A stretch of DNA of 64,000 nt from Nocardioides dokdonensis FR1436 (GTDB taxonomy: Bacteria; Actinomycetota; Actinomycetes; Propionibacteriales; Nocardioidaceae): the NCBI RefSeq assembly GCF_001653335.1, contig NZ_CP015079.1, positions 2,480,001 to 2,544,000 of the forward strand, given 5' to 3'. Position numbers and translations under genes: made by a program. The notes below the pieces were generated by a model, which was not told where the DNA came from, did not search any database, and saw only the letters and a list, made by a program, of their open reading frames with translations. Below are positions 44,431 to 53,198 of the stretch, piece by piece (positions within the stretch are counted from its first letter, which is position 1; each line of letters begins with the position of its first letter).

Positions 44431-45776
44431 GCAGGCTCCGCGCCGTCGTTGTGCAGCACGAGCAGGGCGATGTCGTCGTGGGCGCGCTCCCCGAGGTGGT
44501 CCGAGACGGCGAGGGCCACGGCCTCGACGACGGCGGCGGCGGACATGCCCGCCACAGCGGCGAGGACGGACTCGAGCCGGTCCTGGCCGAAGAAGTCGGT
44601 GACCCCGCGCGCCTCGGTGACCCCGTCGGTGTAGAGGACCAGGCTGTCGCCGCGGTGCAGCGTGGTGGTCGCAGCGGGGAAGTCCGCGTCGGCGATGAGC
44701 CCGAGGGCCACGCCCTCACCAGCGATGGCCTCGACCCCGCCGGTGGCACGCAGCACGAGGGAGTCGGGGTGCCCGGCGCCGGCCAGCACCACGTCGAGGT
44801 CGTCGCCGTGGCGCTGCAGGCGGCCGCACACCGCGGTGGCCAGCCGCTCGCTGAAGACCTCGTCCTGGTCGGCCTCGGTCACCAGCACCCGGTTGGTGAG
44901 CGCCAGGATGCTGCCGGGGTCCTGGTGCACCAGCGACGCGGTGCGCACGGCGTTGCGGATGCGCTTGGCGTGCACGGCGGCCTCCACACCCTTGCCGGTG
45001 ACGTCGCCGCACAGCACCAGGAGGTCGTCGGGCTCCCCGGGGACGCGCAGGACGTCGAGGAAGTCGCCGCCCACGGCCTGTGCCTCGTGGGCGACGCGGA
45101 CGTGGCTGTGGATCTGCAGGCCGGGGACCTCGGGCAGGCGGGCCGGCTTCAGGGAGCGGCGCAGCACGTCGGCGACGTAGCGGCTCTCGGCCACGAGCAG
45201 GGTCGCGTCGAGCCCGACGGCGACGCGGTCGGTCAGGTCCCCGAGGAAGGCGTGGGAGCCGGAGAAGTCACCGCCGCGGTCGCGGCCGACGACCAGCGCT
45301 CCCAGGGTGCGCCCGCGGGCCGTGAGCGGCAGCACCGCCAGCAGCTCGACCTCGCTGGCGGCCACCTGCGCGACGAGGTCCTCGTCGACCAGGAGGGACC
45401 GCAGGGCCGCGAGCCGGGTCGGGCCGGAGCGCGGCAGCACGACCTCCGTCGAGAGACCGGTGTCCAACGTGGCCCCCAGGTCCTCGGGCAGCGGGTCGGC
45501 CAACGGGCGTCGCGCAGAGACCGGCTCGGCACGGTGGGTCCCGCTGCACACGAGGTGGTGCGGTCCGGAGCGGACCACCACCTGGGCCACGTCGACGACC
45601 TCGTCGAGCAGCAGGTCGACGAGGGCCGCGAGCCCGCGGTCCGGGTTCTGCACCGCGGAGACGGTGCGGGAGAGCCGCAGCAGGAACTCGGCGCGGCTGA
45701 CGGCCTGGGCGAGGCGGGCGCGGGGCTCGGCGGAGCGGGAGTCGGCCAGCAGACGGGCAGGGCGCTCACGCGTCAT
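44427..45776 (-). CDS. GAF-domain SpoIIE-type (PP2C) serine phosphatase
   Basis: The 449-residue protein has an N-terminal GAF sensor domain (about 25-190) and a SpoIIE/PPM phosphatase domain (about 215-445). Metal-binding aspartates are in VGGDFLDV (D238), GDVTGKG (257-263), LYTDGVTEARG and HDDIALLVL. Such phosphatases usually dephosphorylate a STAS anti-anti-sigma protein to free a sigma factor. No STAS or RsbW gene is in the window. The ATG at 45774-45776 has AGGAGG upstream, rather far away. The next gene, a B12-binding protein, overlaps by four bases. Confidence 0.9.
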   Translation of the reverse strand: MTRERPARLLADSRSAEPRARLAQAVSRAEFLLRLSRTVSAVQNPDRGLAALVDLLLDEVVDVAQVVVRSGPHHLVCSGTHRAEPVSARRPLADPLPEDLGATLDTGLSTEVVLPRSGPTRLAALRSLLVDEDLVAQVAASEVELLAVLPLTARGRTLGALVVGRDRGGDFSGSHAFLGDLTDRVAVGLDATLLVAESRYVADVLRRSLKPARLPEVPGLQIHSHVRVAHEAQAVGGDFLDVLRVPGEPDDLLVLCGDVTGKGVEAAVHAKRIRNAVRTASLVHQDPGSILALTNRVLVTEADQDEVFSERLATAVCGRLQRHGDDLDVVLAGAGHPDSLVLRATGGVEAIAGEGVALGLIADADFPAATTTLHRGDSLVLYTDGVTEARGVTDFFGQDRLESVLAAVAGMSAAAVVEAVALAVSDHLGERAHDDIALLVLHNDGAEPA

Positions 45777-45901
45777 CGCCGTCACGGGGCCTCCTGGGGG
45801 TGTCGGCACCGGCTGGTACCGGGGCCATCGTAAGGAAGAAGCCCGCACGGTGGTGCTTTCCCAGCAGAGCCACCCGGTCGGGTGACCGGCAGCCTGCCTC
45901 C

Positions 45902-45907
45902 TAGGAT
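45902..45907 (+). promoter_or_regulatory. Candidate -10 box, leaderless gatC mRNA
   Basis: TAGGAT ends six bases before the gatC ATG; there is no ribosome-binding site. Confidence 0.45.
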
Positions 45908-45913
45908 GGCCCC

Positions 45914-46213
45914 ATGCCCGAGATCTCCCGAGACGAGGTCGCCCACCTCGCGACCCTGGCCCGGATCGACCTGTCCGACCACGAGCTCGACCACCTGGCA
46001 CCCCAGCTGTCGGTCATTCTCGAGTCGGTCGCATCGATCCGCGACGTGGCCGGCACTGACGTGCCGCCGACGTCGCACCCGCTGCCGCTGACGAACGTGT
46101 TCCGCGAGGACGTCGTCAGGCCCGGCCTGAGCGCCGAGGAGGCGCTCGCCGCCGCCCCGGCCTCCGAGCAGCAGCGCTTCATGGTGCCGCGGATCCTGGG
46201 GGACGAGCAGTGA
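45914..46213 (+). CDS. gatC: Asp/Glu-tRNA(Asn/Gln) amidotransferase subunit C
   Basis: The 99-residue protein is a typical GatC ([18 protein letters not shown] to the extended C-terminal strap MVPRIL). It wraps around GatA and stabilises the complex that converts Glu-tRNA-Gln and Asp-tRNA-Asn to the amidated forms. First gene of gatCAB; the stop overlaps the gatA GTG. Confidence 0.96.
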   Translation: MPEISRDEVAHLATLARIDLSDHELDHLAPQLSVILESVASIRDVAGTDVPPTSHPLPLTNVFREDVVRPGLSAEEALAAAPASEQQRFMVPRILGDEQ

Positions 46214-47736
46214 GCATCGACCTGACCCGGGCCAGCGCCGACGAGATGGCCCGCGCCCTGGCCGCCGGGGAGACGACCTCGGTCGAGCTCACCCGCGCCG
46301 CCCTGGCCGCGACCGAGCTCGTCGACGGCGCCGTGCACGCCTACCTCCACGTCGACGCCGAGGGCGCGCTGGCCGCGGCCGCCGAGTCCGACGCCCGCCG
46401 TGCCGCCGGCACCCCCGCCTCCGCGCTCGACGGGGTCCCGATCGCGGTCAAGGACGTGCTGACCACCACCGGGCTGCCGACCACCTGCGGCTCGAAGATC
46501 CTCGAGGGCTGGATCCCGCCGTACGACGCCACGGTCGTGGCGCGCCTGAAGGCGGCCGGTCTGCCGATCCTGGGCAAGACCAACATGGACGAGTTCGCGA
46601 TGGGCTCCTCCACCGAGCACTCCGCCTACGGCCCCACGCACAACCCGTGGGACCTCGAGCGGATCCCCGGCGGCTCCGGCGGCGGCTCCGCGGCCGCGGT
46701 CGCCTCGTTCCAGGCGCCGCTGGCGCTCGGCACCGACACCGGCGGCTCGATCCGCCAGCCCGGCGCCGTCACCGGCACCGTGGGCGTGAAGCCGACGTAC
46801 GGCGGCGTCTCCCGCTACGGGCTGGTCGCGATGGCCAACTCGCTGGATCAGGTCGGTCCGGTCACCCGCACCGTGCTCGACGCCGCGCTGCTGCACGAGA
46901 TCATCGGCGGGCACGACCCGCTCGACTCCACCTCCGTCGACCAGCCGCTGCCGCCGCTGGTCGAGGCCGCCCGCCAGGGCGCGACGGGGGACCTGTCCGG
47001 CCTCAAGGTCGGCGTCATCACCGAGCTGTCCGGTGAGGGCTACCAGTCCGGGGTGCTCGCCCGCTTCAACGAGTCGGTCGACCTGCTGGTCGCCGCCGGC
47101 GCCGAGGTCGTCGAGGTGTCGTGCCCGAACTTCGTGCACGCGCTGGCCACCTACTACCTGGTGATGCCGTGCGAGGCGTCCTCCAACCTCGCCAAGTTCG
47201 ACGCGATGCGCTACGGCCTGCGGGTGCTGCCCGAGGGCGTGGAGTCGCCGTCGGCCGAGGAGGTCATGCGCGCGACCCGCGACGCCGGGTTCGGCGACGA
47301 GGTCAAGCGCCGCATCATCCTGGGCACCTACGCACTCTCCAGCGGCTACTACGACGCCTACTACGGCACCGCCCAGCGGGTGCGCACCCTGATCTCGCAG
47401 GACTTCGCCGCTGCCTTCGAGCAGGTCGACGTGCTGGTCAGCCCGACCTCGCCCACCACGGCCTTCAAGCTCGGCGAGAAGCTCGACGACCCGTTGGCGA
47501 TGTACCTCAACGACCTCGCGACCATCCCCGCCAACCTGGCGGGCGTCCCGGGCATCTCGGTGCCCAGCGGCCTCGCCGAGGAGGACGGTCTCCCGACCGG
47601 CTTCCAGGTGCTGGCCCCGGCGCTGGCCGATGACCGGCTCTACCGCGTCGGTGCGGCCCTCGAGGCCGCGCTGGAAGCGATCTGGGGCGGTCCGCTGCTC
47701 GACAAGGCCCCCACCCTGGAAGGAGCAGCCCGATGA
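46210..47736 (+). CDS. gatA: Asp/Glu-tRNA amidotransferase subunit A
   Basis: GatA releases ammonia from glutamine. The 508-residue protein is an amidase-signature enzyme with the triad K81 (PIAVKDV), S156 and S180 ([10 protein letters not shown] and [10 protein letters not shown]); spacing equals that of the structurally known GatA. The start is a GTG overlapping gatC, and the end overlaps gatB by four bases, so subunits are made together. Confidence 0.97.
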   Translation: MSIDLTRASADEMARALAAGETTSVELTRAALAATELVDGAVHAYLHVDAEGALAAAAESDARRAAGTPASALDGVPIAVKDVLTTTGLPTTCGSKILEGWIPPYDATVVARLKAAGLPILGKTNMDEFAMGSSTEHSAYGPTHNPWDLERIPGGSGGGSAAAVASFQAPLALGTDTGGSIRQPGAVTGTVGVKPTYGGVSRYGLVAMANSLDQVGPVTRTVLDAALLHEIIGGHDPLDSTSVDQPLPPLVEAARQGATGDLSGLKVGVITELSGEGYQSGVLARFNESVDLLVAAGAEVVEVSCPNFVHALATYYLVMPCEASSNLAKFDAMRYGLRVLPEGVESPSAEEVMRATRDAGFGDEVKRRIILGTYALSSGYYDAYYGTAQRVRTLISQDFAAAFEQVDVLVSPTSPTTAFKLGEKLDDPLAMYLNDLATIPANLAGVPGISVPSGLAEEDGLPTGFQVLAPALADDRLYRVGAALEAALEAIWGGPLLDKAPTLEGAAR

Positions 47737-49232
47737 GTGCCGCCGAGAAGCTCGTGCCGCTCGACGACGTGCTCGCCGCGTTCGACCCCGCCCTGGGGCT
47801 CGAGGTGCACGTCGAGCTGAACACCGCCACGAAGATGTTCTGCGGCTGCCCGACCGAGTTCGGTGCGGAGCCGAACACGCAGGTCTGCCCGACCTGCCTG
47901 GGCCTGCCCGGAGCGATGCCGGCGGTGAACCGGGTCGCCGTCGAGTCGGCGATGCGCATCGGACTGGCGCTGCACTGCGAGATCGCCGAGTGGTGCCGCT
48001 TCGCGCGCAAGAACTACTTCTACCCCGACATGCCGAAGAACTTCCAGACCAGCCAGTACGACGAGCCGATCGCGTTCGAGGGCTGGATGGACGTCGAGGT
48101 CGACGGGGAGACCTTCCGCGTCGAGATCGAGCGCGCCCACATGGAGGAGGACACCGGCAAGTCGCTGCACGTGGGCGGCTCGACGGGTCGCATCCACGGC
48201 GCGGACTACTCGCTGGTCGACTACAACCGCGCCGGCATCCCCCTGATCGAGATCGTCACCAAGCCGATCACCGGCATGGGGGAGAAGGCGCCGGCCGTGG
48301 CCCGCGCCTACGTCCAGCAGCTGCGCGAGCTCATCGTGGCCCTCGGCGTCTCCGAGGCCCGGATGGACCAGGGCAACCTGCGCGCCGACGTGAACCTCTC
48401 GCTCGCCCCGAAGGGCAGCGAGGTGCTCGGCACCCGCACCGAGACCAAGAACGTCAACTCGTTCCGCTCCGTGGAGCGCGCGGTGCGCTACGAGATGCAG
48501 CGCCACGCGGGCATCCTGCAGGCCGGCGGGTCGATCCTGCAGGAGACCCGGCACTGGCACGAGGACACCGGGGTCACCACCAGCGGCCGCGAGAAGTCCG
48601 ACGCCGACGACTACCGCTACTTCCCGGAGCCCGACCTGGTCCCCGTGGCTCCCTCGCGCGAGTGGGTCGAGGAGCTGCGCGCCACCCTGCCCGAGAACCC
48701 GACCCAGAAGCGGGCCCGGCTGCAGACCGCGTGGGGCTTCACCGACCTCGAGATGCGCGACACCGTCGGAGCCGGTGCGTTCGGCCTCGTGGAGGAGACC
48801 GTCGCGGCCGGGTGCACGCCGCAGGCCGCCCGCAAGTGGTGGCTGGGGGAGATGGCGCGCCGCGCCAACGACTCCGGCGCCGACATCACCGATCTCGGCG
48901 TCTCCCCGCTCGACGTGGCCCGCGTGCAGGCCCTGGTCGACGAGGGCTCGCTCAACGACAAGCTGGCGCGGCAGGTCTTCGACGGCCTGCTGGCGGGGGA
49001 GGGCAGCCCCGACGAGGTGGTGGCCGCCCGCGGGCTCGCGATCGTCTCCGACGAGGGTGCGCTGGGCGCGGCGGTCGACAACGCGATCGCCGCCAACCCC
49101 GACGTCGCCCAGAAGATCCGCGACGGCAAGGTCGCCGCGGCGGGCGCCCTCATCGGCGCGGTGATGAAGGAGATGCGCGGCCAGGCCGATGCCGGCCGCG
49201 TGCGCGAGCTCATCGTCGAGAAGCTGGCCTGA
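47733..49232 (+). CDS. gatB: Asp/Glu-tRNA amidotransferase subunit B
   Basis: GatB phosphorylates the misacylated tRNA and transfers ammonia to it. The 499-residue protein has the kinase-like cradle ([18 protein letters not shown] with a zinc cysteine set ending CPTCLGLPG), the [13 protein letters not shown] segment and the C-terminal YqeY/tail domain. It ends gatCAB, 31 bases before the first cobalamin riboswitch region. Confidence 0.97.
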   Translation: MSAAEKLVPLDDVLAAFDPALGLEVHVELNTATKMFCGCPTEFGAEPNTQVCPTCLGLPGAMPAVNRVAVESAMRIGLALHCEIAEWCRFARKNYFYPDMPKNFQTSQYDEPIAFEGWMDVEVDGETFRVEIERAHMEEDTGKSLHVGGSTGRIHGADYSLVDYNRAGIPLIEIVTKPITGMGEKAPAVARAYVQQLRELIVALGVSEARMDQGNLRADVNLSLAPKGSEVLGTRTETKNVNSFRSVERAVRYEMQRHAGILQAGGSILQETRHWHEDTGVTTSGREKSDADDYRYFPEPDLVPVAPSREWVEELRATLPENPTQKRARLQTAWGFTDLEMRDTVGAGAFGLVEETVAAGCTPQAARKWWLGEMARRANDSGADITDLGVSPLDVARVQALVDEGSLNDKLARQVFDGLLAGEGSPDEVVAARGLAIVSDEGALGAAVDNAIAANPDVAQKIRDGKVAAAGALIGAVMKEMRGQADAGRVRELIVEKLA

Positions 49233-49263
49233 GGCACCCGTGCCGCCGCCGGTCACCGGCGGC

Positions 49264-49389
49264 GGTACGCTCCGCACACCAACTCCATACGCACGCCCAC
49301 GCAGGGGGAAGCCGGTCGAAGCCCGGCGCTGACCCGCAACCGTAGACCGCCTTCGAGCGGTGAGCCGGAGCACCCACGTGTCGCGTACC
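49264..49389 (+). ncRNA. Cobalamin riboswitch 1
   Basis: The closing stem pairs GGTACGC (49264-49270) with GCGTACC (49383-49389). Between them lie the conserved core pieces GGGGGAAGCCGGTCGAAG, CCGGCGCTGACCCGCAACCG and GTGAGCCGGAGCACCC, in the order of B12 aptamers. A variable hairpin ACCGCCTTCGAGCGGT separates the last two. It precedes a gene for an exported helical protein and should reduce expression when adenosylcobalamin is plentiful. The fold family is recognised from memory, not from a covariance search. Confidence 0.85.
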
Positions 49390-49446
49390 GATCACACGCT
49401 GTCGAGGACCGCAGCGGTGACGTCCTCGCCGCGTGCGGGGTCGCCG

Positions 49447-49469
49447 CCGCTGCCTGCGCAGCGGAAAGG
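49447..49469 (+). promoter_or_regulatory. Ribosome-site hairpin of riboswitch 1
   Basis: CCGCTGC (49447-49453) and GCAGCGG (49458-49464) form a perfect 7-base stem, with the ribosome site AAAGG (49465-49469) directly after it. This is a good candidate for the expression platform acting on translation. Confidence 0.45.
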
Positions 49470-49476
49470 CACCCTC

Positions 49477-50574
49477 ATGTCGCTCCGACTCACCCGTGGG
49501 GTGGCGCTCGTCGCCACCACCGCCGCCCTGGCGCTCGTCGCCACCACCACGCCGGCCGTCGCCGGCCCGGTCCGGGACCAGAAGCAGGCCTCGCGCTGGC
49601 TCTCGGGCCAGCTCACCGACGGCCTGGTCCACAACGACCAGTACGACTTCACCGACTACGGCCTGAGCGTCGACGTCGGGCTGGCCCTGCACGCCCAGGA
49701 GCGTCGGGGCGGCACGGTCACCGCGATCCGCGACGCGCTCGCCGGCGGGGTCGACAGCTACACCACCGGTGTCGACTGGGGCTCGGGCGACGTGTACGCC
49801 GGCGCCACCGCCAAGCTGACCTCGTTCGTGGCCCGGACGGACGGTGACCCCGCCTCCTTCGGCGGCGTCGACCTCGTCGAGCGGCTGGAGGGCCTGGTCT
49901 CCACCGAGGCCCCGACCACGGGTCGCCTCCAGGACGTCACCACCTCCGACGACTACGCCAACACCATCGGCCAGGCCTTCGCGGCCCAGGCGCTGGACGC
50001 GGTGGGCTCCGACGCGGCCGCCCCGGTGACGTCGTTCCTGCTGGACCAGCAGTGCGAGGCCGGCTACTTCCGGCTCGGGTTCTCCCGCAAGGACTCGGTC
50101 GACCAGACCTGCGACGGCGACCCGCGTGACGCCGGCAAGCCCGACCAGGGCGCCGACGTCACGGCACTCGTGCTGATCAGCCTCGACGCGCTCGAGAACC
50201 CCTCGGCGCAGGTGCAGGACGCCGTGGAGCGGGGCTCGGCGTGGCTAGCCGCCCAGCAGCGCAAGGGCGGCAGCTTCGACGACGGCTACGCCGGCAGCAA
50301 CGCGAACAGCACCGGCCTCGCCGGCTGGGCGCTCGGCGAGACCGGACGCTGCGGCAAGGCCCAGAAGGCGGCCCGCTGGGTGCAGAAGCAGCAGGCGGGG
50401 AGTAAGGACAAGGCGCTGTCGGCGGACAAGGGCGTCATCGCCTACGACCGCAAGGCCCTCCTGACCGGCAGGAAGGACGGCATCGAGGTCACGACCCGCG
50501 ACCAGTTCCGCCGCGCCACCGCCCAGGCAGCGCCCGCGCTGGACAACCTGCGCAAGAAGCAGTGCAAGGCCTGA
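49477..50574 (+). CDS. Secreted alpha-barrel protein, transcobalamin alpha-domain-like
   Basis: The 365-residue protein has a Sec signal peptide (cleavage likely after A29, AVA). The mature part is helical with terpenoid-cyclase/prenyltransferase-type repeats (TDYGLSVDVGLALHAQ, NTIGQAFAAQALDA, STGLAGWALGETG). The same fold makes the alpha domain of animal transcobalamin, which grips B12 from one side. Four cysteines (QQC, QTC, GRC, KQC) are conserved with the alpha part of the protein at 51705. It lies under a cobalamin riboswitch and is coupled (TGATG) to a gene for the matching small domain. Databases may label it a prenyltransferase/squalene oxidase repeat protein; enzymatic activity is unlikely. 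Confidence 0.8.
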   Translation: MSLRLTRGVALVATTAALALVATTTPAVAGPVRDQKQASRWLSGQLTDGLVHNDQYDFTDYGLSVDVGLALHAQERRGGTVTAIRDALAGGVDSYTTGVDWGSGDVYAGATAKLTSFVARTDGDPASFGGVDLVERLEGLVSTEAPTTGRLQDVTTSDDYANTIGQAFAAQALDAVGSDAAAPVTSFLLDQQCEAGYFRLGFSRKDSVDQTCDGDPRDAGKPDQGADVTALVLISLDALENPSAQVQDAVERGSAWLAAQQRKGGSFDDGYAGSNANSTGLAGWALGETGRCGKAQKAARWVQKQQAGSKDKALSADKGVIAYDRKALLTGRKDGIEVTTRDQFRRATAQAAPALDNLRKKQCKA

Positions 50575-51473
50575 TGCCGGTGCTGCGCACCGCCGCGGCC
50601 GCGCTCGTCGTGGCCGGGGCGGGTGCGGTGCCGCTGGTGGTCGGCGCGTCGGGCGCCGAGGCGGCGACGTGCTCCGGCGCCGGGGGCATCTCGGTGGTCG
50701 TCGACTTCAACAGCCTCGGCGGCGCCGACCGCACCGGCTGCGTGACCGACAGGGGCGGCAGCAGCGCGGCCACCGTCCTCAGCGCGGCCGGGGTCGACCT
50801 GACCCGGGCCCGCAACCAGCCCGGCTTCGTCTGCCGGGTCGAGGCCGTCCCGGCCGACGACCCCTGCGTCAACGCCTCGCCCGCCGACGCCTACTGGTCG
50901 TTGTGGTGGTCGGACGGCTCCTCGGGCAGCTGGAGCTACGCGAGCCTGGGCGTCGACCAGCTGAAGATCCCCGAGGGCGGCTCGGTCGCGTTCGCCTGGG
51001 ACGACCAGGAGGGTCAGGTCGCACCCGGTACGCCGCCGCCGACCAAGCCGAAGCCGGCACCGGCACCCTCCCCGGAGCCGACGACGAGCGCCCCGGCACC
51101 GACCGGCGCGACCGGCCCGGCCCCGAGCGCCCCGGCGGCGTCCACGGGCGCCGTGGAGGAGGAGGACGAGACCGGCACCAGCGGGTCCACCTCGTCGGGC
51201 AGCGCGGGGGAGAAGGACGGGAGCAGGAAGGGGAAGGCCGGCAAGGGCCAGGCCGACAAGGGCAGGTCCGAGAAGTCGGAGCGGGCCCCGTCCCCGACGC
51301 CGACCGCGGGATCGACCGCCTCCTCCGTAGACGACGACCTGACCGGCAGCGAGCCGGCCGCGGCACCGACCGACGATGCCGGCCTGCCGACCTGGGTCGC
51401 ACCGGCGCTGCTGGGCGTGCTGGGGCTCGCCCTGGCCGGCGTGGCCGTCGTACGCCGTCGCCGCCGGCCCTGA
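50574..51473 (+). CDS. Surface-anchored small-domain protein, transcobalamin beta-domain-like (DUF4430 type)
   Basis: The 299-residue protein has a signal peptide (about 1-30), a domain of about 115 residues with four cysteines (C33, C56, C87, C98) and the aromatic stretch DAYWSLWWSDG then LGVDQLKIPEGGSVAFAWDD, a long proline/serine/charged linker (about 150-268), one membrane helix and a terminal RRRRRP. The aromatic-strand pattern resembles the C-terminal beta domain of transcobalamin (DUF4430). No LPxTG is present, so it is held by the helix, not by sortase. I recall that streptomycete homologues carry an SCO2322 family name, but cannot check. Coupled to the alpha-domain gene. Confidence 0.78.
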   Translation: MPVLRTAAAALVVAGAGAVPLVVGASGAEAATCSGAGGISVVVDFNSLGGADRTGCVTDRGGSSAATVLSAAGVDLTRARNQPGFVCRVEAVPADDPCVNASPADAYWSLWWSDGSSGSWSYASLGVDQLKIPEGGSVAFAWDDQEGQVAPGTPPPTKPKPAPAPSPEPTTSAPAPTGATGPAPSAPAASTGAVEEEDETGTSGSTSSGSAGEKDGSRKGKAGKGQADKGRSEKSERAPSPTPTAGSTASSVDDDLTGSEPAAAPTDDAGLPTWVAPALLGVLGLALAGVAVVRRRRRP

Positions 51474-51504
51474 GGGACGCATGCCGCCGTCGGGTGCCGG
51501 CGGC

Positions 51505-51626
51505 GGTATGCTCCTGGGACCAACCACCCACCGCGCACGCTGGGGGAAGCCGGTCGAAGTCCGGCGCTGACCCGCAACCGTAGGCCGCCTCGAGGCGGTG
51601 AGCCGGAGCACCCACGTGGGCGTACC
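51505..51626 (+). ncRNA. Cobalamin riboswitch 2
   Basis: The second aptamer repeats the first almost base for base: closing stem GGTATGC (51505-51511) with GCGTACC (51620-51626, one wobble), core pieces GGGGGAAGCCGGTCGAAG and CCGGCGCTGACCCGCAACCG, variable hairpin GGCCGCCTCGAGGCGGT, and GTGAGCCGGAGCACCC. The sequence after it (GATCACACGCTGTCGAGG) is also shared with riboswitch 1. It controls the fused protein and transporter genes. Confidence 0.85.
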
Positions 51627-51704
51627 GATCACACGCTGTCGAGGCCACAGCGGTGACGTCCCCGCTCCCCAGGGTCGCCGCCGCGTGCAGCGGAGAGGAC
51701 CCCC

Positions 51705-53198
51705 GTGCAGAGCTGGAGGACCCGTCTCGCCGCCCTCGTCGCGGCCGCGACCGTGGTGGTCGCAGCGGTGCTGCTGTGGCCGAGCGGCACCGACGACCCC
51801 GACGAGTCCCAGGGCCCGCCGACGAGCGCCCCGGAGGCCGTCGAGCCCGGCCTGGCCGCCGACTGGTTGACCGCCCAGCTCACCGACGGGCTGGTGCACA
51901 ACGACCAGTACGACATCGACGACCACGGACTGAGCATCGACGTGGCCCTGGCGCTGCACGCCCAGGGCGGCCACGACGCCACCGTCGAGGAGATCAGCGA
52001 CGCGCTCGCGGGCGAGGTCGACGCCTACACCCGCGGCGGCACGAAGGACCTCTACTCGGGCTCCGTGGCCAAGCTGGCCTCGTTCGCGACCCGTACCGGC
52101 GCCGACCCGGGCTCGTTCGGCGGGGTGGACCTGCTCGAGCGGCTCGAGGGCCTCGTGAGCACCCGGCCCGTCTCGGCCGGTCGCTTCGAGGACCGCTCCG
52201 CGGCGGGCGACTTCGCCAACACCATCGGCCAGGCCTTCGGCGCGCACGCCCTCACCGAGGCCGGGTCGCCGCTGGCCGCGCCGGTGACGGCGTACCTGCT
52301 CGAGCAGCAGTGCGAGGGCGGCGGGTTCCGGCTCCTGCTCACCGAGGACAAGACCGCGCGGGACCAGTCCTGCGCCGCGGACGCAGCCACCCCGGAGGTC
52401 GACGCGACCGCGCTCGTGGTGCTGGCGCTCCTGGAGATCCGGGACCCCACGGACGAGGTGCTCGACGCCGTGGACGGCGCGCAGTCGTGGCTGCTCGAGC
52501 AGCAGCGGGCCGACGGCAGCCTGCCGGGCAGTGCCAACGCGACCGGGCTCGCCGGCTGGGTGTTCGGCAGGCTCGGCTCCTGCGACCCGGCGCAGCAGGC
52601 CGCCCAGTCGCTGGGCGACCTCCAGGTGCCGGCAGGGGAGCCCGAGGCGGGCGCCGTCGCCTACGCGCCGCCCGCTCTGGACGCCCTGCCCGCCTCGGGC
52701 CGCATCACCACCCGCGAGCGCGACCAGTGGCGACGGGCGACCGCGCAGGCGGCACCCGCCCTGGAGCACCTGCGACCGACCCGCTGCGAGGCGGGCGCCA
52801 CGGCACTGCCGGGCTGCGACCCCGACACCGAGATCGCGGTGGTGGTCGAGTACCGCGACCTCGGCGGTCCCGATCGACCCGACCTGTCCAGCTGCGTCGC
52901 CAGCGACGCGGCCGTGGCGAGCGAGCTGCTGCTCGAGGCCGGCGTCGAGCTCACCACCGCGCGCACCGTGCCGGGCTTCGTGTGCCGCGTCGACGGCGTC
53001 CCGGCCGACGACCCGTGCGTGACCGCGGCTCCCGCCGACGCCTACTGGGGCGTGTGGTGGGCCGACGACGCGACCGGGTGGACGTACTCGACGCTCGGCG
53101 TGGACCAGCTCGAGGTCCCCGTCGGTGGGTCCGTCGCCATGGTCTGGGACGACGAGGAGGGCGACGTCGCCCCCGCGGGCGGGGCGGGCGCCCCATGA
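51705..53198 (+). CDS. Membrane-anchored two-domain transcobalamin-like protein
   Basis: The 497-residue protein joins an alpha-barrel domain (about 48-365) to a small beta-type domain (about 370-490). The first part matches the product at 49477 (DGLVHNDQYD, GLSIDVALALHAQ, FGGVDLLERLEGLVS). The second matches the product at 50574 (FVCRVDGVPADDPCV, ADAYWGVWWADD). The order alpha then beta is that of animal transcobalamin and intrinsic factor. The N-terminal hydrophobic segment (8-25) lacks a clear cleavage site, so it may stay as a membrane anchor. The GTG start has GAGAGGA upstream. It overlaps the EcfT gene, so capture protein and transporter are coupled. Confidence 0.82.
   Translation: MQSWRTRLAALVAAATVVVAAVLLWPSGTDDPDESQGPPTSAPEAVEPGLAADWLTAQLTDGLVHNDQYDIDDHGLSIDVALALHAQGGHDATVEEISDALAGEVDAYTRGGTKDLYSGSVAKLASFATRTGADPGSFGGVDLLERLEGLVSTRPVSAGRFEDRSAAGDFANTIGQAFGAHALTEAGSPLAAPVTAYLLEQQCEGGGFRLLLTEDKTARDQSCAADAATPEVDATALVVLALLEIRDPTDEVLDAVDGAQSWLLEQQRADGSLPGSANATGLAGWVFGRLGSCDPAQQAAQSLGDLQVPAGEPEAGAVAYAPPALDALPASGRITTRERDQWRRATAQAAPALEHLRPTRCEAGATALPGCDPDTEIAVVVEYRDLGGPDRPDLSSCVASDAAVASELLLEAGVELTTARTVPGFVCRVDGVPADDPCVTAAPADAYWGVWWADDATGWTYSTLGVDQLEVPVGGSVAMVWDDEEGDVAPAGGAGAP

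Noticed and set aside
47640-49373. A 577-codon minus-strand frame opposite gatB
   Set aside because: It covers an unmistakable gatB and extends into riboswitch 1; no recognisable domain.
49477-50574. Prenyltransferase or squalene cyclase enzyme
   Set aside because: The helical repeats fit the fold, but the protein is secreted, lacks the catalytic DxDD or zinc residues, and lies under B12 control, so a binding role is more likely.
50574-51473. Sortase-anchored (LPxTG) protein
   Set aside because: The C-terminus has a membrane helix and an arginine tail, but the preceding sequence is GLPTWV, which is not LPxTG.
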